The position numbers were made by a program, and so were the translations under genes. This document shows, one piece after another, positions 1 through 12,551 of a stretch of 64,000 bases of DNA (its first letter is position 1; each line of letters starts with the position of its first letter). The notes below the pieces were generated by a model. It did no database searches. It saw only the letters and a list, made by a program, of their open reading frames with translations, and was not told the DNA's origin. Location of the stretch: contig NW_006281099.1 of NCBI RefSeq assembly GCF_000203795.2, positions 2,855,774 through 2,919,773 on the forward strand, read 5' to 3'. This stretch comes from Batrachochytrium dendrobatidis JAM81 (lineage: Eukaryota; Chytridiomycota; Chytridiomycetes; Rhizophydiales).

Positions 1-984
1 TTCCAAAGATGCAGGCGATGTCAAGGATGGTTGATACCGATTCTTTGCTGTTAGAAGAGGCGGCAATTGAATTCGAGATTCCAGCTCGTTGCTGGGTGTC
101 GAACACATGACTGTGTCCTGACCTGACCTTGAGCGGACATAATGTGATGAGCTGCGTTTTTGAATAAAAGGGCATGATGAAAAAGCAGTCAGTGTACTTA
201 CACCAATCGAATCGCCAGCTGTTGCTGGAGCGGAGTCTGTTGACAATGTGTGGTCAGAAGTCTTGAATGCAGATGATAATGCATGATCATCCGAGACAGT
301 CTTGAAATCATAAGCATGAGAGCTTGTGTATGAGTTGCTAGTTTGGCGTAGAGTGGATATGGCGGAGCTATGTTGAGTATCCCGACAAACTTGATTAGAC
401 AAGGTATTGCTTGTTGGAAATGTCACAGGTAGCACTGGAGCCGAGTTGTATGATACGGATAATGGCTCAGAAGCCGCCTCTGATGAGTGATGAGCCCTTG
501 ATTCTTTGCGTGGCAGTGAAGCGAGATCTGTAGATAATGGCTGGAAAGTAAACTCCTTGGCTGGATCCAACAGACAGTCGTAGTTACTGGGCAGCTGCCA
601 ATCAGGAGCTAATCCCATGGCACTCTGTGCTGCATCCTGAACACTTTTGGATGACAGTCGGCGGGAAGAAGACGAGGACGAAGCATTCTGATCTCGTTTA
701 CTCCCAGATGACAGCTTGAGAGTAAGTCGTGAGAGTTGGCCCTGGAGTCGCTCAGTGATTGCAGTAGTAGAAACGGTTACTGGCAGAATTAACGAGGATG
801 TTGGGAGGGACATGCTACGCTTTCTGCGGATATAGGCAAGTTCATCTGAGTTATGAATGCTGGAATGTCGAGAAGACCGAGTATTCGAAGGATGGGCCTG
901 CGGTACAATAGGATCTCTATCAGAGGTCTCAAACATGGACATGACAAGAGGACGAATTTTTCGGTTGGACGAACGACGGTCCAT
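1..984 (-). CDS. Ser-rich protein of unknown function, cut by the left edge
   Basis: Two exons are visible, complement(1..117, 203..984), and the 3' part lies outside the window. The start is the ATG at 984 (MDRRSSNRKIRPLV). The frame stays open to a GTAAGT donor at 202, and the acceptor before 117 (GTCAG) restores the same frame to the window edge, giving about 299 visible codons. The protein is rich in Ser, Thr and Pro, has basic RRS/RRK patches near the N-terminus and a run of Ser around residue 115, and shows no signal peptide or membrane segment. I recognise no domain. The basic, Ser-rich, low-complexity character suits a regulatory or scaffold protein, but that is a guess. The reading frame, splice signals and phase agreement are what support it as a real gene. 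Confidence 0.6.
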   Translation of the reverse strand, partial: MDRRSSNRKIRPLVMSMFETSDRDPIVPQAHPSNTRSSRHSSIHNSDELAYIRRKRSMSLPTSSLILPVTVSTTAITERLQGQLSRLTLKLSSGSKRDQNASSSSSSRRLSSKSVQDAAQSAMGLAPDWQLPSNYDCLLDPAKEFTFQPLSTDLASLPRKESRAHHSSEAASEPLSVSYNSAPVLPVTFPTSNTLSNQVCRDTQHSSAISTLRQTSNSYTSSHAYDFKTVSDDHALSSAFKTSDHTLSTDSAPATAGDSIGVSTLTAFSSCPFIQKRSSSHYVRSRSGQDTVMCSTPSNELESRIQLPPLLTAKNRYQPSLTSPASLE

Positions 985-1492
985 GATATCAATGTGGGGG
1001 ATTGAAGTAACTGAAATTAAAGATGGCAAGTATAAATATCTACATTTTATTATCCTGAAATATTGATATTTATCGAATGCGTGTTGTCTGTCACGAGGCG
1101 GCTAATTTCTACACACAGCAGATTCCTTCTTTTTAGGCCAGTGCGGTTGATCTTGATTCAAACACAGCAGCACCATGACTAGAAACAGAATGCAACTCAC
1201 AGAAATATGCTCGGACGTGAGTCATATGTGTAGACCCTTCGTAGCTGCATAGCAGTTGCTGATTATTTGCATCTATTTTGTATTCGTGTTTTGGAACCTG
1301 GAACCAACAATGAGGCTGGGCCAATGCAAATTCCATGCAATATTGGCTCAGACTAAATGTTTTGCCCTGTGTATTCGCTCTAAATTCACAAAAATCCTTG
1401 GCTTTTTCACAGGCAGGATTGTGTTGATCGACTTTTCATGGGATCTTTCCAGTTTGCCCAAATGAGGAATATGTTTGGCCATATATTTACAG
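985..1492. other. upstream spacer, nothing recognised
   Basis: This AT-rich stretch lies upstream of the Ser-rich gene. Only short open frames without family resemblance are present on either strand. It runs into a dispersed repeat copy at about 1493. Confidence 0.5.
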
Positions 1493-2075
1493 CCATGTTC
1501 ACGTAAGACTAAATAAGGGTGTCGAATACATAAACAACAACCCATCTCATGAATTGATTGGTGCTAAATGTACTGGACAACACTGCCTTTGAACTCTAAT
1601 TTACTGATCTTTCTTTGCTTATTTCGTACAGGACAACTGGACAAATGTTCAAAGCAGCATTCACATCCCCGTTCCAATACATTCCACTTGTTTAATCTCC
1701 AACTAACCCTTGACACAAATCAAACATTATGATATTGGGTGATTGGCATTACAATTGCATTCCTGAAACGTGTAATCTTGTTTTCAGACTAGAACGCGAA
1801 TGTATGTGATTTCAGGACACAAGGATGAGTTTCTGAAACACCAAACAACCAAACCAAATATATACTGCAACCAATGAATCTGTGGTCGTATAATGTACGG
1901 CTATGCCAAAATTGAAAAAAAGATGCTTCGATTTTGTGAGCATTGTGTGTACTGAATTGAGAATGTCTAACCAAACCCATTTCAATAGAAAAGTGTAGCA
2001 AATATTTGATTGTTGTTTATTCTGAAACAATTAATGCAAGATAAATACAAGTGTTGCATTTTACATGAGTATGAA
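1493..2075 (+). repeat. dispersed MITE-like repeat, copy R1
   Basis: The left end near 1493 (CCATGTTCACGTAAG) and the right end near 2060-2074 (TTTACATGAGTATGA) are degenerate inverted copies of the family terminus. Internal landmarks shared with other copies are CCGTTCCAATACATTC at about 1672, ATGTACGGCTATGCCAAAA at about 1892 and GTTTATTC near 2016. The copy lies upstream of UPF3. It is decayed and has no coding capacity. Confidence 0.6.
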
Positions 2076-2202
2076 TATGAATGCAAGTTCAATTGGCCAT
2101 TTTTAATCCATTATTTGGCCATTCAATTCATTATTTTACCAAAATGCGACTTGCAATTTACACATTCAAATTGCATCTTTTTCCTTTCAGTTCATCAACA
2201 TC

Positions 2203-3982
2203 ATGGAGGCTACAAAGGCCCCCAAAAAGCCAAAGTATACCAAGAAGGAAATTCAAGAATATAACCAAAAACAAAAGGAGCTTCGTGAACAGCAGAAGAT
2301 GGAAAATCAACAGCGGCTTCAAGCAAAGCGTAAGCAAAAAAGACCAAGGCAGGAGCAACCACATACACCTAAACTTCGCACAAAGATCGTTGTAAGGAGA
2401 CTGCCTCCAACGCTGCCTAGAGATGCATTCTTTAATACCATATCCAAGTGGTTGGATTATATAGATTGGTCGGAATATGTTTCCGGAAAGCTTGCCAAAA
2501 AGTAAGGCTAGTGCATCATTCAGCGGCTGCTTTAGATCATGTCTTGTATGTTCAAGTTGAAATCCAATCTATCTAGCATTGGATTGCAGCTTGCTTTATT
2601 CGCCATGCTTACACATTTATATCTTTATATAGGCTGGCAAAACAAAATGTTTTTTCAAGAGCCTATCTGAATTTCATCGATTGTGATTCTGTGCTAGATT
2701 TTTTCAAATCTTGCAATGGCCACTTGTTTGTGGATAGCAAGGGTATAGCATCAGCTTTGATTAGACAATTCATTGTCTTGATTTTTATCTCTGAAACAAC
2801 CATACTCTGATTGCTGACCTTGTCCTGTATAATCAAATTACACATCAATCACTTGCAGGCAACGAGCATAGAGCAGTCGTGGAATTTGCGCCATTTCAAC
2901 GATTCTGCAAACAGCGCAAAACAATCGATCCATTAGTCAACACCTTGGATGCAGATGCAGATTATCAAGCCTTTCTTCAATCACTTTCTGATCCAAGTAG
3001 CCTTTCTGATCCACACTCCATTTTGCCCAGCGAAGTTGGTATAGATTCTTCATTGGAAACGGCATCCAACTTGGTTGTGGTGGGAAGTACTTTATTGACT
3101 GATGCCGAGACGACCAAAAGTACTCCACTTTTAGATGCCATTCGCGCAGAAAAAGCTAGAAAACTGACTGCCAAGGCAGATGAAAAAAGCAAAAAAAAAC
3201 TATTCAAAACATCACTGATATCTGGAAATATTCAATTGGCAAAACGAGAGTCTGTTTCTAATTTATCTCGTGAACATACTGATGCGCATAAAACTGTTTC
3301 TGGAGCTGCTACATTGAAACATGGCAAAAAATCCAAGGCACCGAAGCAAGCCATTTCGAGTCAAAACCTGCAGATTTCATCTCAACACACATTAAGCGCA
3401 GGTGATGTAGTATCTGGGCCATCTCAGACAGGAAACTTGAATTCATCTCGCAAGAGTCGATCTGAGCGCAAAAAAGAAAAGGCAGCCAAGTCATTTGCTG
3501 GTGCACATGCTTCATCTCAACCCAACTCTCAAAACGCTGAATCAACCCCAGTATCCAAGTCCGGGAATGCAGTTCAGGAAACCTCATTTTCCGTATCAGG
3601 GCCATCAGAGTATGATGCTGAACCCATTCCCACAAGCACAACTGCTTTACGTAGTAAAGAGAAAAGTAAATCTGGTCGTGGAAAGAAACGCGATGCTCCA
3701 GTATCCAACTCTATCCCTCTCAACCAACAATCCATCTCTCAGCCAGCCATTGGGCTCCAGGAGTCAAATGGATATGGTAATAAGACTGAAAAAGATTTGA
3801 ATTTAAATACAAGTGCAACTGCAAAAGGCAATACTGGTACCTCTTCTGCAGGTAACCAAACTAAGGGCAAACAGAGTAAAAAAGGTCCCAATAGCGACAC
3901 ATCCAACCCTGCTGCTCTGGGAAGCACCACCCGTATTATCCTGACGAAACGAGATGGCACAACAACGGAATTCCAAACCTAG
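2203..3982 (+). CDS. UPF3: UPF3-like nonsense-mediated mRNA decay factor
   Basis: Three exons, 2203..2501, 2633..2742 and 2859..3982, join to 510 residues. The Smg4/UPF3 RNP-type domain spans about residues 50-190. It begins TKIVVRRLPPTLPRDAFF, continues through FSRAYLNFID and DSKGNEHRAVVEFAPFQ, and crosses both introns in frame, which fixes the splice sites. A Lys/Glu-rich coiled stretch precedes it. The rest is a long, Ser/Thr/Lys-rich, probably disordered tail. In other eukaryotes UPF3 bridges UPF2 to the exon-junction complex or terminating ribosome. The terminal RTxRIILTKRDG-like segment (TTRIILTKRDGTT) resembles a short C-terminal motif of fungal UPF3 proteins, which I infer only loosely. 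An AATAAA-like signal sits just after the stop. The gene converges on the Rua1-domain gene. Confidence 0.9.
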
Positions 3983-4290
3983 GTTAGGACTAACAATAAA
4001 TTAGCTAGTCTGATCTGTTTATACAATGTTCTGCAAAGATAATGACAAAAAGTTGGGTTGCGTTCAGATAGTATAATTTTTCATTCGTGAAAATCGATTC
4101 AGGGAACATTACAGGTACAAGAAAATAAAAGCAGCATAAAAATCATATACATAAAAGTAAGCAAATCGCAACCAGTGTGATTCCGATACAAGGTGTAAAA
4201 AGAATAGGTAGTGAAGTGATCAAAAAGATGAGACGCTTGCCTACATATTTAGGATTGATATCCAAATATATATTTAAAATAATTGGGTGG
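3983..4290. other. convergent 3' spacer
   Basis: This 308-bp AT-rich gap lies between the stops of UPF3 (+) and the Rua1-domain gene (-). It presumably holds both 3' UTRs. AATAAA-type signals occur on both strands and I see nothing else. Confidence 0.5.
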
Positions 4291-7200
4291 TTACATTTGT
4301 GGGGGTGGAGTGATTGTGGAAACGTCTTGAGCGTCCATATTAGGAGCAGTTGCTCGGCGAGGTTTTTGGTGGTCGTGGCATTTGGATGCATGGCGGTACC
4401 ATGCCGGCACTAATCCGCGTCGTGCCTCAATATCGGCAACTCCCTCTGTAAAGTGAGAAGAAACCGACAAAAGAACTGGCGGGACAACAACTTCTCCGTT
4501 GGGATAAAGCGATACTTGAACTTTAGAGGACTTTTCATCAGCTGTAAGCAAAACTGCTGGTGTAGCACCTGCGGGACTACATTTTCCAACAAGATTCGTA
4601 ACATTGACAAGACTGCATTGGATTGTGGCACAGCGACGCTTGGTGCTCATCAGAGGTATCCATTCGTTGCAGGTGTGGCAGCAGCCCTCGATCATGATAT
4701 AAGCAGAAGAAGTCGGGTCCTTTCGCTCTTTAGTCAAATCTTTACCAGCCACAGGAATGCTTATAGCAGTAAGCATCCAGACAGTGCGAAGCGAAACAGG
4801 CTGCAAGAATGGCAGACAAGAAACAGACGAAATACCATGCGTAAATTGCTTGTGGTACCAAAAGGCTGAGTTTTTTAATTGAAGCCAACGGCCAGGAGCT
4901 GGACATAGCTCACAAAGGCCTTGTTTATGAGTTGCGTGGTTACGAACCCATCTAGGAGTATACACATCACCAACAAACAACAATTCTTGCTCGCGACGCT
5001 CCTCAGTAGACTCACCAGTATCGCCACCACTTTCTTGCAAAGTATCAAAAAGTTCTGGCAACGCTGTGTCCGAGGCATTATTACTATAGCATGGAAGATG
5101 TCCACTTACTGAGGCAGATATTGGATATTGAAGAAGATTAGGCCGAGTAGTTGTATAGTTGGATGTATCCAATGCCGATTTTGAAATTAAAGAGCCCTTG
5201 GTAAGCAGTGGTTTTGGGCTATGAACTAGTTTGGAAACATTCGATGCCTTTTTCTGAGAGTTTTTCGGAGTGCTAGTTTTTGAGCGACTTGGAGTCTGAA
5301 TTCGATTTAGTTTAGACTTTAATTCGGCAGAGCCTAGACTTTGACGAGAACTACTTCCTGATATGTCCGACATTAAATTTGAAAAATCTGTAGTGGCAAT
5401 TGAATCAATCAGTCCCATACCACCATTTCCCATTGAAGACACGCTATTTGGAATCGACAACACGGAAGATCTGTGGCTACTGGGAAGAGATTGAGTATCA
5501 GACATATCACAGGAAAGTCCACGCACCATAGACGTATGAACGTCATACATGGGGTTCACAAGAGTATCTGTTGTCATATTTCCCCCAAACATACCAGGTA
5601 TAGGAATGCTTTGTGCCCTTGCAAGTGTTGTAGACATGGCACAGTCTGAGGGAGTTGTTGGAGACAGATTCATGAGACCAAGTGAGTTAGCAGTCATGGG
5701 CATCTGCATGTGTGATGGTTGAGAAATGTTTAAAGGTGGAGCTATACTATATTTAAACTGTTGCATTGGATCCTGGTTAAAGTTGGCAAAGGAAAACTGA
5801 GAATTGGGATCTACAAGACTATCCGATCTAAACATGCTTCTTTTGCCAAACGCAGAGTTTCCATCTAAAGAGTCTTGCATTATTGATGTAGGAGAATTAA
5901 GAGCAAATACGGCTGAAATATTGCCTGCGTCCATGCCCATATTTGCTGGATAACCCTGAACAAAGGCATGACTACTTGTGGCACCGGAAAATTGCAGATA
6001 ATCAGCTGGTGATCGCATCGATATATTATCATGGAATTGAGAAGCCGCATATTTGCTTTGCGGTCCTCCTCGGGGTACGCTCGGAGAGACTGGAGAAATG
6101 ATTTGTGACGCAGACTGAGATGCGACAGGTGCTGGTTTTGAAAAACAAGAAGCAGTCTCGGCGGTTGATGTATAGTAAGACGCCGAAGATTGTCCAGCCG
6201 AATTATTATTGCCACTGCACTCTGTTGCAGGTGAAATCTTTGAATGCGTTTGTGCACCAGCATTTTGAGCTCGGTGTGGCTTTGACGCTGCCGAAACATT
6301 TGTGTCTGAGCCAGTAAACGAAAGATTTTCACCTTTTCCCAAAGAGCCAGTTTTCCATGCTGTTAATCGCTGACCAGAGGACATATTGGTCACTGTGGGC
6401 GAGGTAGATTCATTGGTTATAGCATCCCAAGGCTGGTCTGCAAAGGTAGCTCCAGACATGTGCATTGAATCGGTGTTGGATTGGCCAGCCAAAACCACAC
6501 CAGTTGCATCCACACAAGTATCTTTAATAGTAGCACACGCCATTTCACCAGATGAGCCCTGAGTTACTGTAATTGGATCACAGGTAAAGGACTCCCAATC
6601 CTCAGAAACATTTGCCGAATGGATGCTTCGGTAGTTTTTACAAGATTGAGTAGCGCCTAATGCAAGAGAAGCAGAAGTGGATTTGCGGCGATGTGGAGGG
6701 TTGGGAGATCCACGACGGAACTTGGAACTAGGAGCAGCAAAACCCAGTCCTGAAACTCCCGACATAATGTTGCTTTCGCTGTTGCTTCGGGTGGCAGCTT
6801 GGGATGATGGGGAAGAAACAACAGGACTGAGCATGCAATTATAGCCAAAGGAAGGTGTATTGGATATGGCTGATGAGTAAAGCTGTGGATCGCCTAGAGC
6901 TGATGGAAAGAATGCATTAGCAGATCCTGAAACAGCGCCTGGGCTGTTTGTATCCAGTCCAAGACCACGCATACTCGTATTGAGCGATTGAAAGCGTGAT
7001 CGATTGAACTTGCTTGTTGCCTCCTTGAGTGTGCCAGTTAGAATGGATTGTCCAGGCATATTCAACGAACTCAAAGGATGGTGAGCAGTGTTGCTTTCCA
7101 ATGCTGCAAGTGATTGTACTCCCGAATCAGACAAATTGCACCAGCTGTGATCCGTATTCTCAAAAGCAGTTTTGGAACGCTTGTGCAAATCTGGATAGGG

Positions 7201-9571
7201 CTTGATGTATGGCAATGAGGCCAAATTTCCATTCGAAAGGATTTTCCCCAAATCAGCCATACCAGGCGAAATGGTTGCAGAGTCGCTTTGATCATTCTGA
7301 GGAAATAGCAGGAAAAACTCTTCCTCTGTCATTGCCGAGTACATTGGATGACCAGATGATTCAGTCTGTACTTGATTTGTACTAGAATGCTGTTCGTTGG
7401 ATTCGGACTTGCATTGGTCAGCAGTAAGCGGTCGTTTGATTGATCGCGGTGTTTGTATGTGCGCTCCAGTAGGTGGTTGGGGTACTGGGTAGTGCGACAA
7501 GTGTGCACTGTCGGGTTGGCTTGTTGCTAAAGACAATTTAGACGCTATGAATGGTGGAGCATCCACAACACTAGACGTATGCGTAGAATCTAAAAGTAAA
7601 ATAGTTAGTTGCCATCAAAACAATACCGACTGATATTTAGAACCAAAAAGCATTCCATGTAATGAAACTTTGAGGCTCGAACAAGCAAACTGGCATTTGG
7701 TTATGGAATGCCTTTTACTAATGGTTAATTGAGTTGAATCAGTAGAATTAAACACTTACTCGTCATGATTGCGCTATTTGGCCAAGGCATGGCCATAGAC
7801 TGGTGTAAATTCATGGATGCATTCCATAGTAAATCATCGCTAGCAGTGGAAGACGGTATGGATGGCATGGCGTTGATAGCTGGAGCAGGCAAGATGGATG
7901 AAGTTGAAGATGACATTGGGGACAAGGAAAACTTGGCGTAGTCACCAAAGCCAAACGGATAAGCATATGGACCAGGTGACTGCTCAGTCAAAAATGATTG
8001 TGCTCGAGGAGAATGGCTATGACGGTCCAACCGAGATAATTGGAGTTTCAAAGGGTGGGATGACATTAGCACCGGATGGTTGCTGGTAAAAATGGCAGGT
8101 GACTGAATAGAAGTGGTGTTGGTTGAAGTGATTGCTAATGTATTAATAGATTCTGTGCAAGAGTAAAATGCAAATATAATATAGTGTCAGATTAGCTAAG
8201 TTGGCATGCCATTCATACAGCAAATACGGAATAAATGAGAAAAGCAATCAATAAAGAACTGATGAGGGATTAATAGTGAAAGCCACTCGAGTATATGCCA
8301 AATGGAAACAGGGTAAACTAACAAACAATTTCAATTCAAGTTTAAACAAATTCACATGACTAAAAGTGCCATCAGATAGCCAGTCAGCAATCAAGGAATT
8401 ATTGACTAATGTAAATATCTAACAATGTAGCAAGATTAAGAGCTGAAACAAGTAATGATGGGACAAATGCAGTGCATGAAACCAACCAAGTTTCATCCAA
8501 CATCTCAAAAAGTGTAAATTGACTGAAAACAGCAACAAATGCATGCTATATGAATTGACCAATCAAATTCACTGATAGTCCTAGCACAGCATATCAACAA
8601 AGCCCTGTCGATACCAAGACGCGCTTCAGTAAATGGTGATTTCTCCCATTAGCCGATTTAGAAGCACTTTTGAAAAGATACCAATTGAGCAGTAACCCGA
8701 CAAGTTGAAAAACAAAGCGCGTCATTGTATACAACTATCCACCAATCATTACTCTACTGTCCCGCCACTTGTTTCCGGCCAAGCAGCCAGGCAGTTAAAT
8801 CTCCGCTGCAATGGCTGTCCAATCTGGAATGCTTGCATTTGAACAACAAGGGGGTGAAAACAGCACACAGTTTGATACTGAGGTTTGGCACCTCAAGCAA
8901 TCAGACCACAAATATTAGCACTCGGCCCATTTCCACAACAGCAATGGAAAGCAAGCCAGTGCGAAAAAAATATTCAAAAGCGCAAAGCCATAATTTGACT
9001 AAAACAAAAGCAAATCAATGCCTTTTTAATTCAATGACATTAGTCCATGGAAGTTTAGTAGACCACCCATCACTAATTGAAATGCTGTGGTGGGTCGACC
9101 AAACACCATTCAATATGGCTAAACCTGCCGTCTGTTCAAAATATCTGCTCCACTTTACAGTCTCATACCAATGAATTAAGCAATTAATATTTTGCACTGA
9201 CCTTGAGTGGAATTGGCTCTGGGCCCGCCTTTTAGCTGTCGTGCATTTGCCCGTAAAGTGGTGTTTTTTAGATTAGACTTGGCTTGGCCTGCTAGCATAT
9301 ATTGTAGAACATCCGTGTCACTACACGAACCAGCATCGGTCTGAACATTGATCGACGTATCGGGAATTGGCTTGTTGGAAGTGTAGCCAAAGTGTGTATT
9401 GCTCATGGGCACAATAGAATCGGTATGGTCAAAACCATATCTAAAACTATCGTCAATACCACCAGTGCTGTTTGTATTGCCCTGCATGCTAGTTAGATTC
9501 ATAGGAGTGACAGGCAGGACAGCGGCACCACCGTCCCTCCTTCTAAGTTTGTTCCAAAGACCCAAAGTCAT
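4291..9571 (-). CDS. Rua1-type C-terminal domain regulator, large Ser-rich protein
   Basis: The model is complement(4291..7589, 7760..8152, 9202..9571), 1353 residues. The exons agree in phase: exon 1 ends ACTCAAG, exon 2 starts AATCTATT, and the second junction also has phase 1. The conserved region lies at about residues 1125-1260. It holds YTPRWVRNHATHKQGLCELC, then WLQLKNSAFWYHKQFTHGIS, and further Cys pairs (GCCHTC, RRCATIQC). This pattern matches the Rua1 C-terminal domain of fungal transcription regulators, with likely Zn-binding Cys/His. The first 1100 residues are Ser/Asn/Pro/Gln-rich and probably disordered. The N-terminus MTLGLWNKLRRRDGG is chosen because the frame upstream has no other ATG. 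A nuclear regulatory role is inferred from the family. Intron 1 is about 1 kb, far longer than the neighbours' introns. Starts inside exon 2 are an alternative. Confidence 0.8.
8153..9201 (-). other. unusually long first intron of the Rua1-domain gene
   Basis: The donor GTCAGT (9196-9201) and an acceptor ending TTGCACAG at 8153 enclose 1049 bp, whereas most introns here are 80-160 bp. It contains a 149-codon open frame on the opposite strand (8725..9174) with no recognisable domain. An alternative promoter feeding exon 2 is possible. Confidence 0.5.
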
Positions 9572-10640
9572 GGTGCGGTTTGTAATAAAACTTGATTCCA
9601 AATAGTAGAGTGCACAGATTCAAGGTTTCACCAAAATGATTAGACAGATACAGTATCACACGGTAATGCTGATCGATTTAAATGTAGTCAAGGGTGTCTT
9701 TATAGATTTGGGCTCTTCAAAAAGACGAGAAATAAAGCAGGCTTGCTATCGGTATTCGCTAATATCGTCGATTCACTTTAAAATGCTTAGTTTGGTATAA
9801 GCTAGAAGCATTCCATATTTGACACGTGCAGATAAAGTTGTTCAAGCAAAATATAGATGGCATATAGATTAGTAGAAGGCACACTGTATCTCGGGTGGAT
9901 CAATACATGGAATTCCAAACATAATCATGCAGTTCCAGAGTATAAACATGTAAATGCATAAAAATATATAGCTTAAAGTAGAATGTATAGCCAAATCGTG
10001 CACAAGTTGGATAATTGCTAAATTGTGCAATGTTTGGCTGAATATCACAATGAATATTTATGCTTCAAATTGTGCAAGGTTGGCAGTATTCAAGATGATT
10101 GGTAGCATCTAGGGCAGATTCATAACGATAATTGAACAAGGCAATGGTGGTAATAAAAAGATCAACCAATGTCGAGGATTTGGATTAATGATACAGCAAG
10201 CAGTATGCATTTACCAAAAAATGATAAAGATGGTTTAGTGGTAGGTTGTCGCAATCAAAATTACCAAAGCAAGTATCAAGCAGTACTCCAAAAGGCAAAA
10301 CTATTGAATGCTTTAAATACATGATACATATGGTAGTGATGGTTGCCGACAATCTTTCCACCCCGTCCTTATTTTTGCTAGCCGTGACACCTAGCATTAT
10401 CTAAACATTCGCCAGTTCACGACCTAGCTTTTTCATCGAAATCATCATCAGTCATCATTCAAAGCAAATTGGTGCATTGTACTGCGGTAAGAACCATCTT
10501 CATCAAATTCTCAACCATCAGACATATTGATTTATATCACATGATAAATACTTGATTGCACCACATCAATAGGCTCTACCCGCACAAAAGTACCAAGTAA
10601 CTACAAACTGTGGAGTCGTTGAAAAATACAAGCTTGATCC
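9572..10640. other. intergenic, nothing recognised
   Basis: AT-rich upstream sequence of the Rua1-domain gene. I see no open frame with coding character, no tRNA and no repeat copy. Confidence 0.5.
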
Positions 10641-11244
10641 ACTGCCGTATTCACGTAAATGAGCCATGAAATAAGGGTGTCAATGCATAATAAATGAACG
10701 GCTTCATCAAAATTACTGGCAGCATTGTGTTGACCAGACCTCCTTTATGCTCACTGATCCTTCTCCTTTACACCCATTGATACTTCTCCTTTATGCCCAT
10801 TTTGTATAAAAATACTGAACACATCTTCACATCTCTGTTTCAATAAATCCCACATCCTCGACACCTGTTCAGTCTCCAACTTTTCATCCAAACCACATTA
10901 TGGCATTGAACAGTTGGTATAGAAACTTTGAAATAGGCGCGAACATGTTCGAGGTTTTAGGATACAATAAGATGGAGTTTGAAAACATGAGAGTCCAATA
11001 TCTGGGCTGCAATGAATATATCTTCAAATTTGGATCTTAGGGTATGGCTATGCCAAAAAGGGAAAAAGGGAGGTTTAAATCAGTTTGATTGTGCATCATA
11101 TGATGGGTGTTGTGTTTTGAAGAATTGAGAGTATTAAGGGAGCACAACTTTCCAGTAGGAAGGTATAACATTCAACTAGTGCACATTCCCAGAATAGAGG
11201 CATTGGCTGCAAAATACATATTGTATTTTACGTGAATGCGGATA
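10641..11244 (+). repeat. dispersed MITE-like repeat, copy R2
   Basis: This is the fullest copy, about 604 bp. The left end is CTGCCGTATTCACGTAAA and the right end is TTTTACGTGAATGCGG, an inverted pair. Internal landmarks are TTCACATCTCTGTTTCAATA at about 10829, GGTATGGCTATGCC at about 11041 and GTGCATCATATGATG at about 11091. Orientation is as in R1. Confidence 0.7.
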
Positions 11245-11955
11245 CAAGTCTAGTTATTTCAAAAGTGAGCCATGGAGCAATTATCAGGTATGCTTTTGTT
11301 ATTTAAACAGCTGCTTGAATGAAAGAATTTCAATTGTAGCAGCTATTTAATGTCAATCAAAAGTATTGGATAGGGGAATGTTTAGAAAATAGATGATTGG
11401 GACTGGATAAAAAGAGCAATTGTACATTAAGCCATACAGGAATACATAATTCAAATACATGATCAGACAATAAATGGACATTCATAAGTTTGATTTGTAA
11501 TACCTTGCGAATTGAACACTTTGAGAATCGGCAAGTGAATACTAGAGTTTAAATAGACGGCCTTCAAAATTGGATGCTTGTTTAGGGACTGTTTCCAGTC
11601 CAAGATTCAGGGCCTCAAAAAGCTTGAACACAAAATCGTGTCATATCCAGTATTTTCGGCACGTTATAGCACAAACGGATGAATTGTAATAGCTGGTTTC
11701 AAAGCTTCAAGTGGCCTGTTATCCGCATCAAGAGCTGATAATGATGGCGAGACACCCTATCTTGTTTAGCGCTTGTTACAGAAGCCGAGATATTCAATCT
11801 TGCTATTACCTTTACTGATCACAAGCGATGTGCATAGTTTTGGCGAAGTGTATAAAGCACAAACACTCCCGTAGTAGAATAAATGAACGTAGCTTTTTGC
11901 TTATTAAAGGTACGCATACCTTATTTCTGTACCGTTTTGTAAAGCCAAGTGCATT
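11245..11955. other. intergenic between repeat copies, nothing recognised
   Basis: AT-rich sequence between repeats R2 and R3 with many stops on both strands. No gene, RNA or site could be supported. Confidence 0.5.
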
Positions 11956-12466
11956 TACCGCTGTATTCACGCAAAATAGAGTGCCAGCAGCGATTGATCT
12001 CTATTCTGCTTCGGAATAGACAATCATTAAATGCTATACTTTTCTATTAGACTGATGGTTTCAATAAATATTTTCAATTTTTCAATAAGCATAACGACCA
12101 TCATATGGTGCACAATCTAAATATATTCGAGTCTTTTCTTTTTTTTGGCATAACCACACGCAAGATGACCAAGTTTAAAATCATATTCATTGTAACCCAG
12201 ATATTGAATTCGGCTATTTTGATGTTGTCAATAACACTTTACACAATACATTTTGCTGTGTCCTGAAATCTCAATACGCCCTAGTTTGAAATCAAGGACT
12301 TTAGTTTTAGGGATGCAACTTTATGCCAATCACCAGGAGATTGGTAACTAGAGTTCAAAAAACAATGTTGTGCAGTAAAATGAAACACTTGACAAGACTA
12401 TTGTCAGACACTGTCATCAGACACTGTCATTAGACACTTTTAGTGCTTTATTTTATGTGAACAAGT
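11956..12466 (-). repeat. dispersed MITE-like repeat, copy R3
   Basis: The left end TACCGCTGTATTCACGCAAA and the right end TTTTATGTGAACA are inverted family termini. The core AAGTTTAAAATCATATTC (about 12171) followed by CCCAGATATTGAATTC matches copies R4, R5 and R7. Orientation is opposite to R1 and R2. It ends about 85 bp before the next start codon. Confidence 0.65.
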
Positions 12467-12551
12467 GGAAATGGAATGAAAACTTCAACATTCCATTTAT
12501 TGGCACCGAAACTCGGCTTCAGTTTTTACTTTTTACATTGAAATCCCAATC

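Noticed and set aside
2010..2264. Overlapping plus-strand frames upstream of UPF3
   Set aside because: They start within repeat R1 and run out of frame into UPF3 exon 1.
8725..9174. 149-codon plus-strand frame within the Rua1-gene intron
   Set aside because: No domain, signal or splice structure is visible, and it lies inside an intron supported by matching phases on both sides.
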